From positions 1 through 33,069 of the forward strand of contig JAKJEM010000018.1 of assembly GCA_022705425.1 (NCBI GenBank): a stretch of 33,069 bases of DNA, written 5' to 3'. Positions within the stretch are counted from its first letter, which is position 1, and every line of letters starts with the position of its first letter. Below the pieces are notes generated by a model. It saw nothing but the letters and a program-made list of their open reading frames with translations, made no database searches and was not told the DNA's origin. Of this stretch, positions 13,654 to 22,617 are shown one piece after another. The stretch is from Planctomycetota bacterium. GTDB taxonomy: Bacteria; Planctomycetota; Brocadiia; CAIUPP01. The translations under genes were made by a program, and so were the position numbers.

Positions 13654-16245
13654 TCAGCGCGTGGGTGGATTCGACGCCGCCTCCCCCGGACTCAGCAGAA
13701 AGACCCACCCGCCGGGTCTCGGGTCCTTTTCATCGGCGAAGACGGGGAACCAGGCGCTTTCCTCGGGGGCGGCGCCGCGCTCGCGCACGTAGCGAAGGGC
13801 ATTCAACCGCGCCCCGCCGGCCCGACCGGGGGCGATTCCCAGTTCGGACAGGGGAAGGGATATCTCCACGCACCAGCGGTCCGCGCGTTCGCGCACGGCG
13901 GCGCGGATGCCGGCCTTCGCGTCGGGGACGCCTTCGACCTGCGTAACGCCCCGGACCGTGACGACGATCCGCAAGGCCTCCCGACCGGAGGCGGCCTCCG
14001 CCGGCGCGAGTACGAGTTCGACGGCGTCATCGAGCCGCGCCTGCCCGTCGCGGGCTGAGGCGGCGGCCCTGGGCGCGTTCATCGGCTGGAAGCAGGTGAA
14101 GGCGGCGTGGAGCCGCGCCTCGTCGCGGAGCAGGCGCAGCGCGGTGCGATATCGCGCGGGTCGCAGGCCGCCGGCGCAGAGGAAGCCCCCTTCCTCCGGG
14201 GCCGCGCGCCAGGCCGCTTCGTCCGGGTGGCCGTCGGTGGCAACGGGGGAAGGAGCATAGGGGGCGAAGGCGTAATGACGCGCCAGCTTGCGGAGTTCGG
14301 GCAGCGCCCGGCGCGCCGGGCTGCCGGGATGAGGCGGCAGGCACTCCGCCAGGGCGCGCTCGATCTCGCCTTCGATCGCCGCACCCGTCACGCGGGGCGA
14401 CGCAAGGGCGCGCTTCGCCGCCAGGCTCAGGACCGGTTCGGCGAGCAGCGCCCGCCCGTGGACGGCGTGGCTCAGCGCATCGAGAAGGGGCGGCGTGAGG
14501 GCGTCGCTCTTGCAGTAGTGCGCCCCGGCCAAGGGGTCGAGGGCGAGCTTCATGAAGACGAGGGGGTTCTGATCCTCCTCGCCCAGATTGCCCAGGAAGG
14601 CCAGCGCACCGGCCCGGTCCCCGGCGCGCGCGGCCCGGACAGCGGCGAGGCCGTTCTCGCGCCACGCGGCCATGCGCTCGGCCCACGCGAAGGCCGCCGC
14701 GAAGTACCGCACGCGGGAATGCTCCGGCTCTACGCCGAAGGTCTGCCGGTCGGCCAGGTCGAGCAAGGCGCGCACCTCGGCGCGCAGGGCGGGGGGCCAG
14801 TCGGCGTCGGGGCGGAGGGCTCGCGCGGCGTGCTCGCGGCAGAGGCGGAAGCAGGCGTTCATCGAGCGCGCAGCGGGGCCGAAGAGGTCGTTGCAGAAGG
14901 CGTCGAGAAGTTGGGGCAGGTCGCGCGCGGGATCCCACAGCAGGCGGGCGACGACCCAGTGCCGGGGTCCCTGAAGGCCCCAGCTCGGGTAGTCGTCGGA
15001 GACCCAGGCTTCGACGCCCTCTTCGCGGGCCAGGCGGATTTCCGCCGCGAGTCCGTCGAGGGGCATGAAGGGCGCGACGAGGGCGTCGCCGCGCGCGCGC
15101 TGGTGGATTCCCAGATGCCGCGCGCCGGCGGCGCGCCAGCGGCGGAGGCGATCGCGCAGGGCCTCGCGGGCGGCGACGCCGCCGAGACCGTCGGCGCCCT
15201 CCACGAAGACCACCACATTCGGCTCCACGGAGACCCCCGGCGCGGGGTCGGCCCATTCGCCTTCGGCCTTGAGGACCGCGCGCCGCGTCGTTCCATCGCG
15301 GGCCAGGCGGCGGGCGACTTCGTTGGCGAAGTGGAGCACGAGACGCGAGCGGCGGGCCTGGGGCGGCGCCGTGTCGTCGCTGAGCGCGCGGCAGCGGGGA
15401 CACTCGCAGAAACCGCCGCCGGCGTTGGGCGTCACGGGCAGGGCGGGGGGCGCCTCTCCGGCGGCGAAGCGCCCGGAGGCGGCGAGGGCGTATTCGTCGA
15501 GGACGACGGGGCTGGTCATGCAGAGCTGCCATCCGCCGTCGCTGCCGGAGCGGGGCGGATCGCGGCGTCCGCCGACCAGCGCGAAGACCTCGGGGCGGTC
15601 GGCGTAGCGTTCGGGCCGAAGCAGGCGTCCGGCGGCCGGGTCGAGATCATAGCGCGAGGCAAAGCCGTGCAGTCCGGCCCACCGCGCGTTGAGCCCGGCG
15701 CACGGGCCGGAGTTCATTCCGTTCGCGGCGCGGGAGGGGATGCCGGGCGCAACGACGGCTTCGCCCTCGGGCACGGACGGGGCGTTTCGCCGGGGGACGA
15801 CCTCCCAGAGCGAACCGGGCATGTAGGCTTCGAGTCCGACATGGCGGCGAAGGAACTCCACCACGGCGTTGCGGTCGCCGCGCGGGTCGCGCCCGGCCAA
15901 GGTGACCGACTCCCCCTCGACGCAGATGAGGAAAGCGTCGGGCGGGAGGGCATCGAGGCGGTGCCCGGCCCTGCGGTTGACGTCGGCGCTTCGCCCGACC
16001 CAGATTCGCGTCCCCCCGCCGGAGGCCTCGCGCTCGGACAGGACGCGGAAGGCGACGCCGGCGGACTTCTTCAGCCCGGCGCCGAGCCACGCCGCGGCCT
16101 CGCGCGTGATCGGATCGGCCTGGTTCGGAATGATGATGGGGGCGCTGCCGGACTCGCCGGCCAAGGGGAGGTCCGCCGCCCGAAGGGCGAAAGCGAGCAG
16201 CAGGCACAGGGCGACAGACGGCCAGACTCCCGATGGCGCGCTCAT
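13654..16245 (-). CDS. Secreted alpha-glucuronidase-like protein: GH67-N-like domain, DUF4838, C-terminal CBM9-like domain
   Basis: An 863-aa exported protein, probably acting on uronic-acid-containing or other polysaccharides. The N-terminus has a signal peptide (hydrophobic core LCLLLAFALRA, cleavage near residue 23). Residues about 30-130 resemble the non-catalytic N-terminal domain of alpha-glucuronidases (IWVGRS, LAGRDPRGDRNAV, FLRRHVG). Residues about 190-490 fit DUF4838: GFCECPRCRAL, HFANEVARRLA, EGVEAWVSDDYPSW, VARLLWDP, DLFGPAA. Residues about 690-855 look like a CBM9-type beta-sandwich (DDAVELVLAP, CVEISLPLSELG). No established catalytic pair can be named, so substrate and activity are open. 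The ATG has GGGGAAGG just upstream. A sulfatase gene lies 170 bases upstream on the same strand. Confidence 0.8.
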   Translation of the reverse strand: MSAPSGVWPSVALCLLLAFALRAADLPLAGESGSAPIIIPNQADPITREAAAWLGAGLKKSAGVAFRVLSEREASGGGTRIWVGRSADVNRRAGHRLDALPPDAFLICVEGESVTLAGRDPRGDRNAVVEFLRRHVGLEAYMPGSLWEVVPRRNAPSVPEGEAVVAPGIPSRAANGMNSGPCAGLNARWAGLHGFASRYDLDPAAGRLLRPERYADRPEVFALVGGRRDPPRSGSDGGWQLCMTSPVVLDEYALAASGRFAAGEAPPALPVTPNAGGGFCECPRCRALSDDTAPPQARRSRLVLHFANEVARRLARDGTTRRAVLKAEGEWADPAPGVSVEPNVVVFVEGADGLGGVAAREALRDRLRRWRAAGARHLGIHQRARGDALVAPFMPLDGLAAEIRLAREEGVEAWVSDDYPSWGLQGPRHWVVARLLWDPARDLPQLLDAFCNDLFGPAARSMNACFRLCREHAARALRPDADWPPALRAEVRALLDLADRQTFGVEPEHSRVRYFAAAFAWAERMAAWRENGLAAVRAARAGDRAGALAFLGNLGEEDQNPLVFMKLALDPLAGAHYCKSDALTPPLLDALSHAVHGRALLAEPVLSLAAKRALASPRVTGAAIEGEIERALAECLPPHPGSPARRALPELRKLARHYAFAPYAPSPVATDGHPDEAAWRAAPEEGGFLCAGGLRPARYRTALRLLRDEARLHAAFTCFQPMNAPRAAASARDGQARLDDAVELVLAPAEAASGREALRIVVTVRGVTQVEGVPDAKAGIRAAVRERADRWCVEISLPLSELGIAPGRAGGARLNALRYVRERGAAPEESAWFPVFADEKDPRPGGWVFLLSPGEAASNPPTR

Positions 16246-16415
16246 ACCTTCCCCGCATCAGCCCGTCCGAGAAACCCTATGCCAGGATTGCCCTTGATAA
16301 CGTAGCATCTTCGCGTGGGAAAGCAAGAGCGAGCGCCCGTCCCCCACGCGCGAACGCCTGCCGCCGTTGTCGTCGGTGTGCGCGCCGAACGCTTGGGGGA
16401 AGGAGGGTCGTCCCG

Positions 16416-17930
16416 TCACGCCCCCGCGATGCGGGGCATCCGCGTCGGCTCGCGTTGAAGTTCGGCATTGAGGAAGCGATGGAGGACCTCGCACTTCAGG
16501 GCGGCGGCGGCGGGGTCGTCCCAGAGGTTGCGGCGCTCGCCGGGGTCGTCGCGGAGGTCGAAGAGCTCACCGCAGGGCCGGTCGCGATAGATCGTCATCT
16601 TGTAGCGTTCGTCCACGTAGGTGCGCAGATGGAGTGCGGTGGGCTGGTGGCGGTTCTCGACGATGAGGTTCGCGCGGGCGGCGGGGCGCTCGCCGCGCCA
16701 GACGGCGCCCTGGTCCACGCCCTGCATGAGGCCGGGCGCGGGCAGCCCGGCGGCGGCGAGGAAGGTGGGCGCGAAGTCCACCTGGGACTGAAGGGCCGCG
16801 ACGCGGCGGCCGGCGGGGATGCGTCCGGGCCAGCGGGCGAGCATGGGGATGCGGATCATGTCCTCGTAATGGAAGGCGCCCTTGGCGATCAACCCATGCT
16901 GCCCCAGGAAGTGGCCGTGGTCGGTGGTGAAGACGACCAGGGTGTCTTGCGCCAGTCTCAGGCGATCGAGGGCGTCGAGAATGCGCCCGATGTGCGCGTC
17001 CATGAAGCTGATCATGCCATAATAGACGGCGATGTTCCGGCGCAGGAGGTCCTCGGAGATTCGATGGCTGCAGAAGCCGTGGTTGGCGTGGGGCGTTTCC
17101 TTCCAGGGCGAGAAGTCGGGCGCGTCCTGCTGAGTCAGGGCGTAGTGCGGGGGCATGCGGTCGAGTTCCCCCGGCTCGGGAGGATCGAGGGGCATGTCCT
17201 CCGGACGGTACATGGAGGCCCAGGGCTCGGGGACCAGGTACGGGGGGTGGGGGTCCATGAAGCTGGCCCAGAGGAAGAAGGGGCGCGCCTCGCGGGCGGC
17301 GCGTTCGATGTTGGCAACGGCGCGCTCCGAGTTCCAGACGTTGTAGTGGTAGCGTTCGGGAAGGTCCCAGGAGTGGCGGCGGAGGGGCGCATGGGGATTG
17401 TGAGGCCAGGGGCGGAAGTAGTCCTTCCAGTTCTTCAGGCCCTGCTCTTCGAGCCACACGCCGTAGTGCTGGCCGGAGAGGTGCTCGTCGGCGTGGTTGC
17501 GGGCGACCTCGACGTGCTCGAAGCCGTACCAGGGGCCGTGGAACTTGCGCCAGAAATCGAGATCGCGCAGGGTGGGGTGGCATTCGAGCGATTCGGAACC
17601 CGGCTGCGAGGCGAGGGGCTGGAAGTGCGCCTTGCCGACGAGGGCGGTGAAGTAGCCGGCGCGGCGGAGTTCGTCGCCGACGGTCGGCACGTCTTCGGGC
17701 AGTTTGACGCCGATGGTCCAGCAGTGATGCCAGGCCGGATAGAGCCCGGTGATGATGGAGGAGCGCGAGGGCGAGCAGACGGGATTGGAGCAGTAGGCGC
17801 GTTCGAAGAGCGCCCCTTCCCCGGCCAGACGGTCGAGGTGCGGCGTGCGGATGCGCGGGTTGTTGACGCCGAGGGTCTGCCAGTGCTGCTGGTCGCTGGT
17901 GATCAGGAGGATGTTGGGACGTTCGGGCAC
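16416..17930 (-). CDS. Type I sulfatase (formylglycine-dependent)
   Basis: A 504-aa alkaline-phosphatase-fold hydrolase that removes sulfate esters, plausibly from sulfated glycans. The N-terminus RPNILLITSDQQ gives the metal-binding aspartate, and NPVCSPSRSSIITG contains the CxPxR sulfatase signature with Cys52 as the residue converted to formylglycine. TTDHGHFLGQHGL supplies the second metal site and MDPHPPY is typical. The C-terminal region is complete. There is no signal peptide: the catalytic strand begins at residue 4. The enzyme is therefore predicted cytoplasmic unless exported otherwise. No maturase gene is present here. The ribosome-binding site is GAAGGAAG. The upstream 123-aa protein gene is 46 bases away. 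Confidence 0.92.
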   Translation of the reverse strand: MPERPNILLITSDQQHWQTLGVNNPRIRTPHLDRLAGEGALFERAYCSNPVCSPSRSSIITGLYPAWHHCWTIGVKLPEDVPTVGDELRRAGYFTALVGKAHFQPLASQPGSESLECHPTLRDLDFWRKFHGPWYGFEHVEVARNHADEHLSGQHYGVWLEEQGLKNWKDYFRPWPHNPHAPLRRHSWDLPERYHYNVWNSERAVANIERAAREARPFFLWASFMDPHPPYLVPEPWASMYRPEDMPLDPPEPGELDRMPPHYALTQQDAPDFSPWKETPHANHGFCSHRISEDLLRRNIAVYYGMISFMDAHIGRILDALDRLRLAQDTLVVFTTDHGHFLGQHGLIAKGAFHYEDMIRIPMLARWPGRIPAGRRVAALQSQVDFAPTFLAAAGLPAPGLMQGVDQGAVWRGERPAARANLIVENRHQPTALHLRTYVDERYKMTIYRDRPCGELFDLRDDPGERRNLWDDPAAAALKCEVLHRFLNAELQREPTRMPRIAGA

Positions 17931-17976
17931 GTGGGGGCTTCCTTCGTTGAAGAAAACGAGCGGCAGAGAGCGCGCG

Positions 17977-18348
17977 CTATTTCGCCGGGGCGGGCTCGCC
18001 GGGCTTCTGCGCGTAAAACTGCCGGGCGAAGTCGGTCATCTCGTATTCGGCGGTCTTGAAATTGAACTTGAGCAGGCCGTAGCTTTCCAGCATCCGGAAG
18101 CGGTCGTGGAGGGCGACGGTGTAAACGCTGAGATCGAAAAGGAGGCGCTGAAGTTCGGGGAGGTTCTGGGGGTTCTTCTGTTCCATCCGGCGGTAGCGCC
18201 CGGTATCGAGGAGGGCGTGGGCCTTCTCGACCCCCTGGCGATTGAGGCGGGTCATGCGATGGTGGACAGCCAGGACGAGTTCATCCAGTTCGAGCGCGAT
18301 CTCGCGCTTGACCCCCTTCTCCAGCAGGTACTCCTTGACGGTCTTCAT
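17977..18348 (-). CDS. Conserved-looking hypothetical protein, 123 aa, mostly helical
   Basis: No family is recognised. The protein starts MKTVKEYLLEKG, is rich in Leu, Glu and Arg, and appears almost entirely alpha-helical with no signal peptide or membrane segment. It ends in an Ala/Pro/Lys tail. The ATG at 18348 has a perfect AGGAGG eight bases upstream, which decides it over the longer frame. A TTGCGC-N17-TATTCT promoter sits 36-65 bases upstream. It is upstream of the sulfatase on the same strand (46-base gap), so the two may share a transcript; whether it regulates or assists the sulfatase cannot be told. Confidence 0.75.
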   Translation of the reverse strand: MKTVKEYLLEKGVKREIALELDELVLAVHHRMTRLNRQGVEKAHALLDTGRYRRMEQKNPQNLPELQRLLFDLSVYTVALHDRFRMLESYGLLKFNFKTAEYEMTDFARQFYAQKPGEPAPAK

Positions 18349-18384
18349 CGCGATCCTCCTGCGCAGGTCCATCCCCTGCTTCAC

Positions 18385-18413
18385 AGAATACCCCGCGGCG
18401 CAGGCGGGCGCAA
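18385..18413 (-). promoter_or_regulatory. Candidate promoter of the 123-aa protein/sulfatase unit
   Basis: On the minus strand TTGCGC (18413-18408) and TATTCT (18390-18385) are separated by 17 bases. The same elements recur at 5185-5213 (minus) and, as TTGCAC/TATTCT, at 9782-9810 (plus). Confidence 0.5.
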
Positions 18414-18486
18414 GCGGAATGCCGTCCTGGCGCAAGCCCACAGCCGGGGGCGGTCGTGCCACACACTCCCCGAAGCGGACGGCGTC

Positions 18487-18516
18487 TTGGCAGAGGAAGG
18501 CGGCGCGTGTTATGAT
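18487..18516 (+). promoter_or_regulatory. Candidate extended -10 promoter of the DUF3568-type lipoprotein gene
   Basis: TTGGCA (18487-18492), an 18-base spacer and TATGAT (18511-18516), with TG one base before the -10 (extended -10). The predicted leader is about 52 bases. Confidence 0.55.
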
Positions 18517-18575
18517 GCCCGGCGTCGGGCGTCGGGCGGCGTTCTTCCAGGGTCTTTCGGCGGCAGGAGTCGGAC

Positions 18576-18980
18576 ATGGCCTTTCCCTTGCGACGGACGG
18601 CGGCGGTGACGGCGTGCGCGCTGGCGCTGCCGATACTGTGCGGGTGCGAGTTGCTGGTGATCGGCGGGTTGGCGGCGGGCGCCGGGGCGGGGACGGCCAT
18701 CTACTTCAAGGGTCGGCTGGAGGACTCGCTCGATGCGTCGCTGGCGAAGAGCCGTCAGGCGACGACGGCGGCGTTGCGCGAGATGGGTCTGCCGATCCTC
18801 TCGGACAAGACGCACCCGAGCATGGCGCGCATCGAAGCCGAGACGCCGGAGAAGCGGCGGGTATCTGTGGAGCTGGACGCGACGGGCGCAGACCGCACCA
18901 GCATCATCATCCGCGTCGGGATCATGGGCGACGAGGCGCTGTCGAGCGAACTGCTTTCGCGCATCCGGGGGAAGCTCTGA
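18576..18980 (+). CDS. Small lipoprotein, DUF3568-like
   Basis: A 134-aa predicted lipoprotein of unknown role. The signal sequence ends in a lipobox-like LCGC (Cys24 as the lipidated residue), followed by a glycine/alanine-rich hydrophobic stretch (IGGLAAGAGAGTAIYFKG). The rest is a small alpha/beta domain: a helix (LEDSLDASLAKSRQATTAAL), then strands ending TSIIIRVGIMGDEALS. This pattern matches my memory of DUF3568 lipoproteins from Lentisphaera, Verrucomicrobia and Omnitrophica relatives. GGAG precedes the ATG. It converges with the LamG/CARDB gene with only nine bases between the stops. Confidence 0.78.
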   Translation: MAFPLRRTAAVTACALALPILCGCELLVIGGLAAGAGAGTAIYFKGRLEDSLDASLAKSRQATTAALREMGLPILSDKTHPSMARIEAETPEKRRVSVELDATGADRTSIIIRVGIMGDEALSSELLSRIRGKL

Positions 18981-18989
18981 GCCGCGCGG

Positions 18990-21900
18990 TCAGTAGCGCA
19001 GTTCGAGGCGGTTGTTGTGGCGGTTCAGGTCGGGGCATTCCCGGTCGGGGTCAATCTCCACGAGGATGCTGCCGCAGGTGGCGGCGTTGATGTTCTTGAA
19101 CTCGACGCCGACGACGCGCGGCTTGAGGTCGAGGGGCGGGTCAATGCGCGCGATGCGTTGTTCGCCGGAGACGACGACGCGACCGGAGCGGCCGTCGCGG
19201 ACGCGGACGAGGAGGTTCTCGACGGGCTTGCGTCCGATGTTGTGAACCTTGACGACGAGGTGCTCGCCGTACACGAGTTCGGTGTCGAGGGGGCTGACGG
19301 CGGCGTCGGGCAGGTCGAAGTCGGTCGGGCGCGTCTCGACCGGTTCGATGCGCAGGATGGAACAGCGGCGCGGGGGGAGGGTCAGGTCCACGAACGCGCC
19401 GCGGTCCAGGGCGGCTTCGCGCGTCTGGAGGATTTCCTCGGGCGCGCCGTCGTCGTTGGCGTCGGCGAAGAGGGTGACACGATAGCGTCCGGGGTCCATG
19501 CGCCACACGCGGAGCGTCAGCGGGTGCGGCGCGTCGGTGAAGGGGTAGAGGCGCGCCGTGAGGCGGTTCGGGACGTTCTCCGTGACCAGGGCGGCGACCT
19601 GGTCCGCGCCGCGGACGTAGCTGAGGCCGTAGTTCGGCCAGACGAGGCCGCTGGAGCCCCGGTTGGCGGCCAGGGCGCCGAGGCGCGCGCGCATGAGGCT
19701 TGTGCGGGGGAGAGGGTTGCGGTCCATCGAGGGCATGGCGGCGCTGTTGAGCCAGTCGTGGCTGTTGAACCATTCGCAGACGCGCTTCCACGAATCCACC
19801 AGGTACCGCACGTCGCCGCTGGTCTGGTAGAGAAACCAGTGTTCGTCGGTGTCGCTGTACGAGATGTAGTGGCGGATTCTGCCGAGGGGCTTGTAGTCGC
19901 GCGCGTGGACCTTGCGGACGTCGTCGGTGAGGCCGAGTTCGTCCAGCCAGGTGGAGAGGGTACGGGGGTCGCTGCGGGCATCGCGGGGCTTCAGCAGGCT
20001 CTCGGCGTAGCGCTTGCGCGCCTCCTCCATCCCCGTCAGGCGGTCCTGGGCGCTGCCATGGAAGCCGTGTCCGTTATCGAGGCCGAGGTAGTACTTCGCG
20101 GCGGCGGGGTGGCGGTTGTACCAGATGAGATAGCCGGCGGGGACGAGGATGTCCCACTTGTGGCCGCCGTAGCCGGGCTTCGTGCCGAAGGTTCCCTGCG
20201 TCCAGGCGCCGTTGACGCTGACGTATTCGGAGAGCCAGACGCAGCGTCCGTCGGGGGCGAAGCGCAGCCACTTGTCGTAGTGGCTCGAAGCGGCCATCGC
20301 GCGGGCGAAGACCACGGGGTCGCCGTAGTCCACCATCAGGCGCATGGCCTGGCTGCCCATGCCCTCCTCGTAGAAGTGGCAGCAGTCCTGCGTGTATTTG
20401 CCGACGCCCCCTTCGAGCTGGTGGAACCACAGGCCGTCCCAGAACCGGCGCAGCGAGGCCTTGATCTTGCCGGTGTCGTCGGCGCCGAGGGCGTATTCGA
20501 TCCAGTTCTCCGTGTGCGTGGTGTCGTCGTTCCAGACACCGCCGTACTCCCCCGTCTCGACCTGCATGGCGTCAATGTACCAGTGCACGATTCGGAGGTG
20601 CTCCTTCAGGGCCTGCATCTGCCAGAAGGCCCAGTCGGGCGCGCCGGTGGAGTTCGGCGGCTCCTTCCACTCGATCTTCGGAACGGCGATGCCCTCGAAG
20701 AGGACCGGGGAGTCCACGCGCTCGTACATCTGCCGGAACCTGGGGTGGTCGGGAGCGAACTTCGCGAGCCAGGTCAGCGGCGTCTGGATGTGCTTGTCGC
20801 GGTAGAGGTGGCCCTCCATCACCTCGGCGTAGCTCTCGCGCATGAACTCGACCTGGTCTTCCGCGGCGGCGGGGAGCGCGGCGGCCATGTCGGCGGGGAG
20901 GAAGGCCACGGAGCATCCGCCGTCGCCCATGACCCAGGAGACGGGGTTGGCGGCAGTGAGCATCAGGCCGAAGGGGACGCCGGGCTGTTCGAGGGCGGGC
21001 TTGCCGCGCTGGGGGACGCGCAAGGGGGGCAGATTGATGACGGGCCGCCCCTTGAGGACAAGGGTGAAGACCTGGCGTCCGCTGCCGCGCGGCTGCAAGA
21101 GGGCGTCGGCCACGAGCCAGTTGCGCTGGGACAGGACGGGCTCCTTGACGACGATCCGCACCGGGGTCGGCTCGGTCAGTTTCTCGGCCACGAGCGTCAC
21201 GCGCGCGCCGTCAAAGGCGCGGGCCTCGTCCGGCGGCGGCGTGAGGGCCTGAAAGCCGCCCATTTCGGGCGCGGCCAGCGTCCAGGCGGGCACGGCGTTC
21301 CTGGAGGCCGCAAGGGGGCGGCGGAAGCGGACGGGCGTCTCGCCCAGAAGGGCCAACCCCGCTTCGCCCGGCGGGTGGGCGTCCACCGCAGCAAAGTGCA
21401 GGACGGGCTCGCCGGCCGGCGGCGCATCGAGGGGGTCCACGCGATAGAAGTCGAGCTGATTCATTCGGCCGGTGCTGCGCTTGAGGAAGAGGCGCTCGCG
21501 CTGAACGGGGGCGTCGAGGCGCGCGTGCCAGACGCGGGGCTGGGTGGACTCGACGACGGCGAGGCGCGTCTCGCGTCCGTCGCCGGCGCGGAAGCCGACC
21601 TCGCCGGAGAAGGGCCGCTGCAAGGTCATGCGGATGCGGTCGAAGGCGGCGCCGGGGGCGAGGGCGATTTCGAGTTCGCGCCCGCGGATGGACGCGCCGT
21701 ACTTGACGAGGGGCCACGTGGAGTCCACCACGCCTTCGAAGGGGTGCGCAACGGGGCGGCGCGCATCCACGCAGCCGAGGAAGCGGGCGAAGTTCCACTG
21801 CCGGGTTTCGCCGGACGGGAGAAGGGGCAGGGTCGCCAGGGTTCCGGCGTCCCAGCCCATGCGGGCGAGGTCGGCGGCGCGCCGCTGGGGGGCGGGGGTG

Positions 21901-22541
21901 ACGGGAATGGGCGCGCCCGTCGGCTTCTCGCCGCGCGCCAACTGGGCGATCTGCGCATCGGTGAGGCACGCGGCATAGACGCGAACTTCGTCGCACGGGG
22001 CGTCCACGAATAGCGCGGCGGGGACGAAGCTCCACTCCCATCGGCGCTGCCCCCAGTCGCTCGCGATGCGCTTGCCGTCCTCGTAGATCGTGACTCCTTC
22101 GTTGCGGTCCCAGACGGCGGCAAGGTGATGCCACTCCCCGGCCTTCCAGCGTCCGAGGCTGGGCTGGAAGCGCAGGGGCGGCGAGTAGTTGCCGGTGTCG
22201 TAGAGGGTGAAGAGGAACTCATCGAGCCGCCGCTCGAAGCGCATGACCATGCCCCAGTAGCCGTTCGCGCGCTGGGCCTGGACGCCGGCGAGGCGCGTCC
22301 ACTCCGCGATCTCCGGGTCGGCGGGGCTCTTGATGAAGAAGGCGAAGGTGCCGCGGTCGAGGTCCATCTTGTCGCGCCCTTCGACCCAGAGACGCGGGCC
22401 GGCCTTGCCGACGACGCCGACCTCCTTGCCCGTGTCAAAGGATTCGTGGAACAACTCGCGCAGTTCCTCGGCTCGGGCGGGGATGGCGAGGAACGCCGCA
22501 AGCGCAAGACCGGTCAGCACGCTCCGACAACGCGACATCAT
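18990..22541 (-). CDS. Secreted 1183-aa LamG/CARDB multidomain protein, probable glycan-active enzyme
   Basis: A large exported protein. A signal peptide covers residues 1-24 (cut near ARA-EE). Residues about 30-205 form a LamG/concanavalin-like domain (GTFAFFIKSP, GEWHHLAAVWDRNEGVTIYEDGKRI, VRVYAACLTDAQIAQLARG). Residues about 235-560 are beta-rich, with no family recognised. Residues about 580-950 are helix-rich with many aromatics (EYGGVWNDDTTHTENW near 665; DCCHFYEEG; YDKWLRFAPDG), as in (alpha/alpha) toroid lyases and hydrolases. Residues about 1072-1183 look like a CARDB adhesion domain (VVKVHNIGRKPVENLLVRVRD). The enzymatic role is inferred only from architecture. The start ATG is preceded by GAGGAGA. 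It is the last gene of the putative regulator-pseudopilin operon, 76 bases after the preceding stop. Confidence 0.78.
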   Translation of the reverse strand: MMSRCRSVLTGLALAAFLAIPARAEELRELFHESFDTGKEVGVVGKAGPRLWVEGRDKMDLDRGTFAFFIKSPADPEIAEWTRLAGVQAQRANGYWGMVMRFERRLDEFLFTLYDTGNYSPPLRFQPSLGRWKAGEWHHLAAVWDRNEGVTIYEDGKRIASDWGQRRWEWSFVPAALFVDAPCDEVRVYAACLTDAQIAQLARGEKPTGAPIPVTPAPQRRAADLARMGWDAGTLATLPLLPSGETRQWNFARFLGCVDARRPVAHPFEGVVDSTWPLVKYGASIRGRELEIALAPGAAFDRIRMTLQRPFSGEVGFRAGDGRETRLAVVESTQPRVWHARLDAPVQRERLFLKRSTGRMNQLDFYRVDPLDAPPAGEPVLHFAAVDAHPPGEAGLALLGETPVRFRRPLAASRNAVPAWTLAAPEMGGFQALTPPPDEARAFDGARVTLVAEKLTEPTPVRIVVKEPVLSQRNWLVADALLQPRGSGRQVFTLVLKGRPVINLPPLRVPQRGKPALEQPGVPFGLMLTAANPVSWVMGDGGCSVAFLPADMAAALPAAAEDQVEFMRESYAEVMEGHLYRDKHIQTPLTWLAKFAPDHPRFRQMYERVDSPVLFEGIAVPKIEWKEPPNSTGAPDWAFWQMQALKEHLRIVHWYIDAMQVETGEYGGVWNDDTTHTENWIEYALGADDTGKIKASLRRFWDGLWFHQLEGGVGKYTQDCCHFYEEGMGSQAMRLMVDYGDPVVFARAMAASSHYDKWLRFAPDGRCVWLSEYVSVNGAWTQGTFGTKPGYGGHKWDILVPAGYLIWYNRHPAAAKYYLGLDNGHGFHGSAQDRLTGMEEARKRYAESLLKPRDARSDPRTLSTWLDELGLTDDVRKVHARDYKPLGRIRHYISYSDTDEHWFLYQTSGDVRYLVDSWKRVCEWFNSHDWLNSAAMPSMDRNPLPRTSLMRARLGALAANRGSSGLVWPNYGLSYVRGADQVAALVTENVPNRLTARLYPFTDAPHPLTLRVWRMDPGRYRVTLFADANDDGAPEEILQTREAALDRGAFVDLTLPPRRCSILRIEPVETRPTDFDLPDAAVSPLDTELVYGEHLVVKVHNIGRKPVENLLVRVRDGRSGRVVVSGEQRIARIDPPLDLKPRVVGVEFKNINAATCGSILVEIDPDRECPDLNRHNNRLELRY

Positions 22542-22617
22542 GCGGGGGTCTCCTCATTGAAACGGACCATGCCCCGAGAGAGCGATCCCGGAACCGGATA
22601 GAGCCTGCCGCCGGGGC

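Noticed and set aside
14107..16305. A 732-codon plus-strand open frame opposite the DUF4838 gene
   Set aside because: Low-complexity Gly/Glu/Ala/Arg composition, no signal or domain; explained by codon bias of the real gene.
16246..16415. Promoter for the DUF4838 gene (TTGCTT-N16-TACGTT on the minus strand near 16303-16330)
   Set aside because: The -10 matches only half of the consensus and a better site could not be found; left uncalled.
19017..22013. A 998-codon plus-strand open frame opposite the LamG/CARDB gene
   Set aside because: Antisense shadow rich in Gly, Ala, Val, Asp; the minus-strand protein has a signal peptide and domains.
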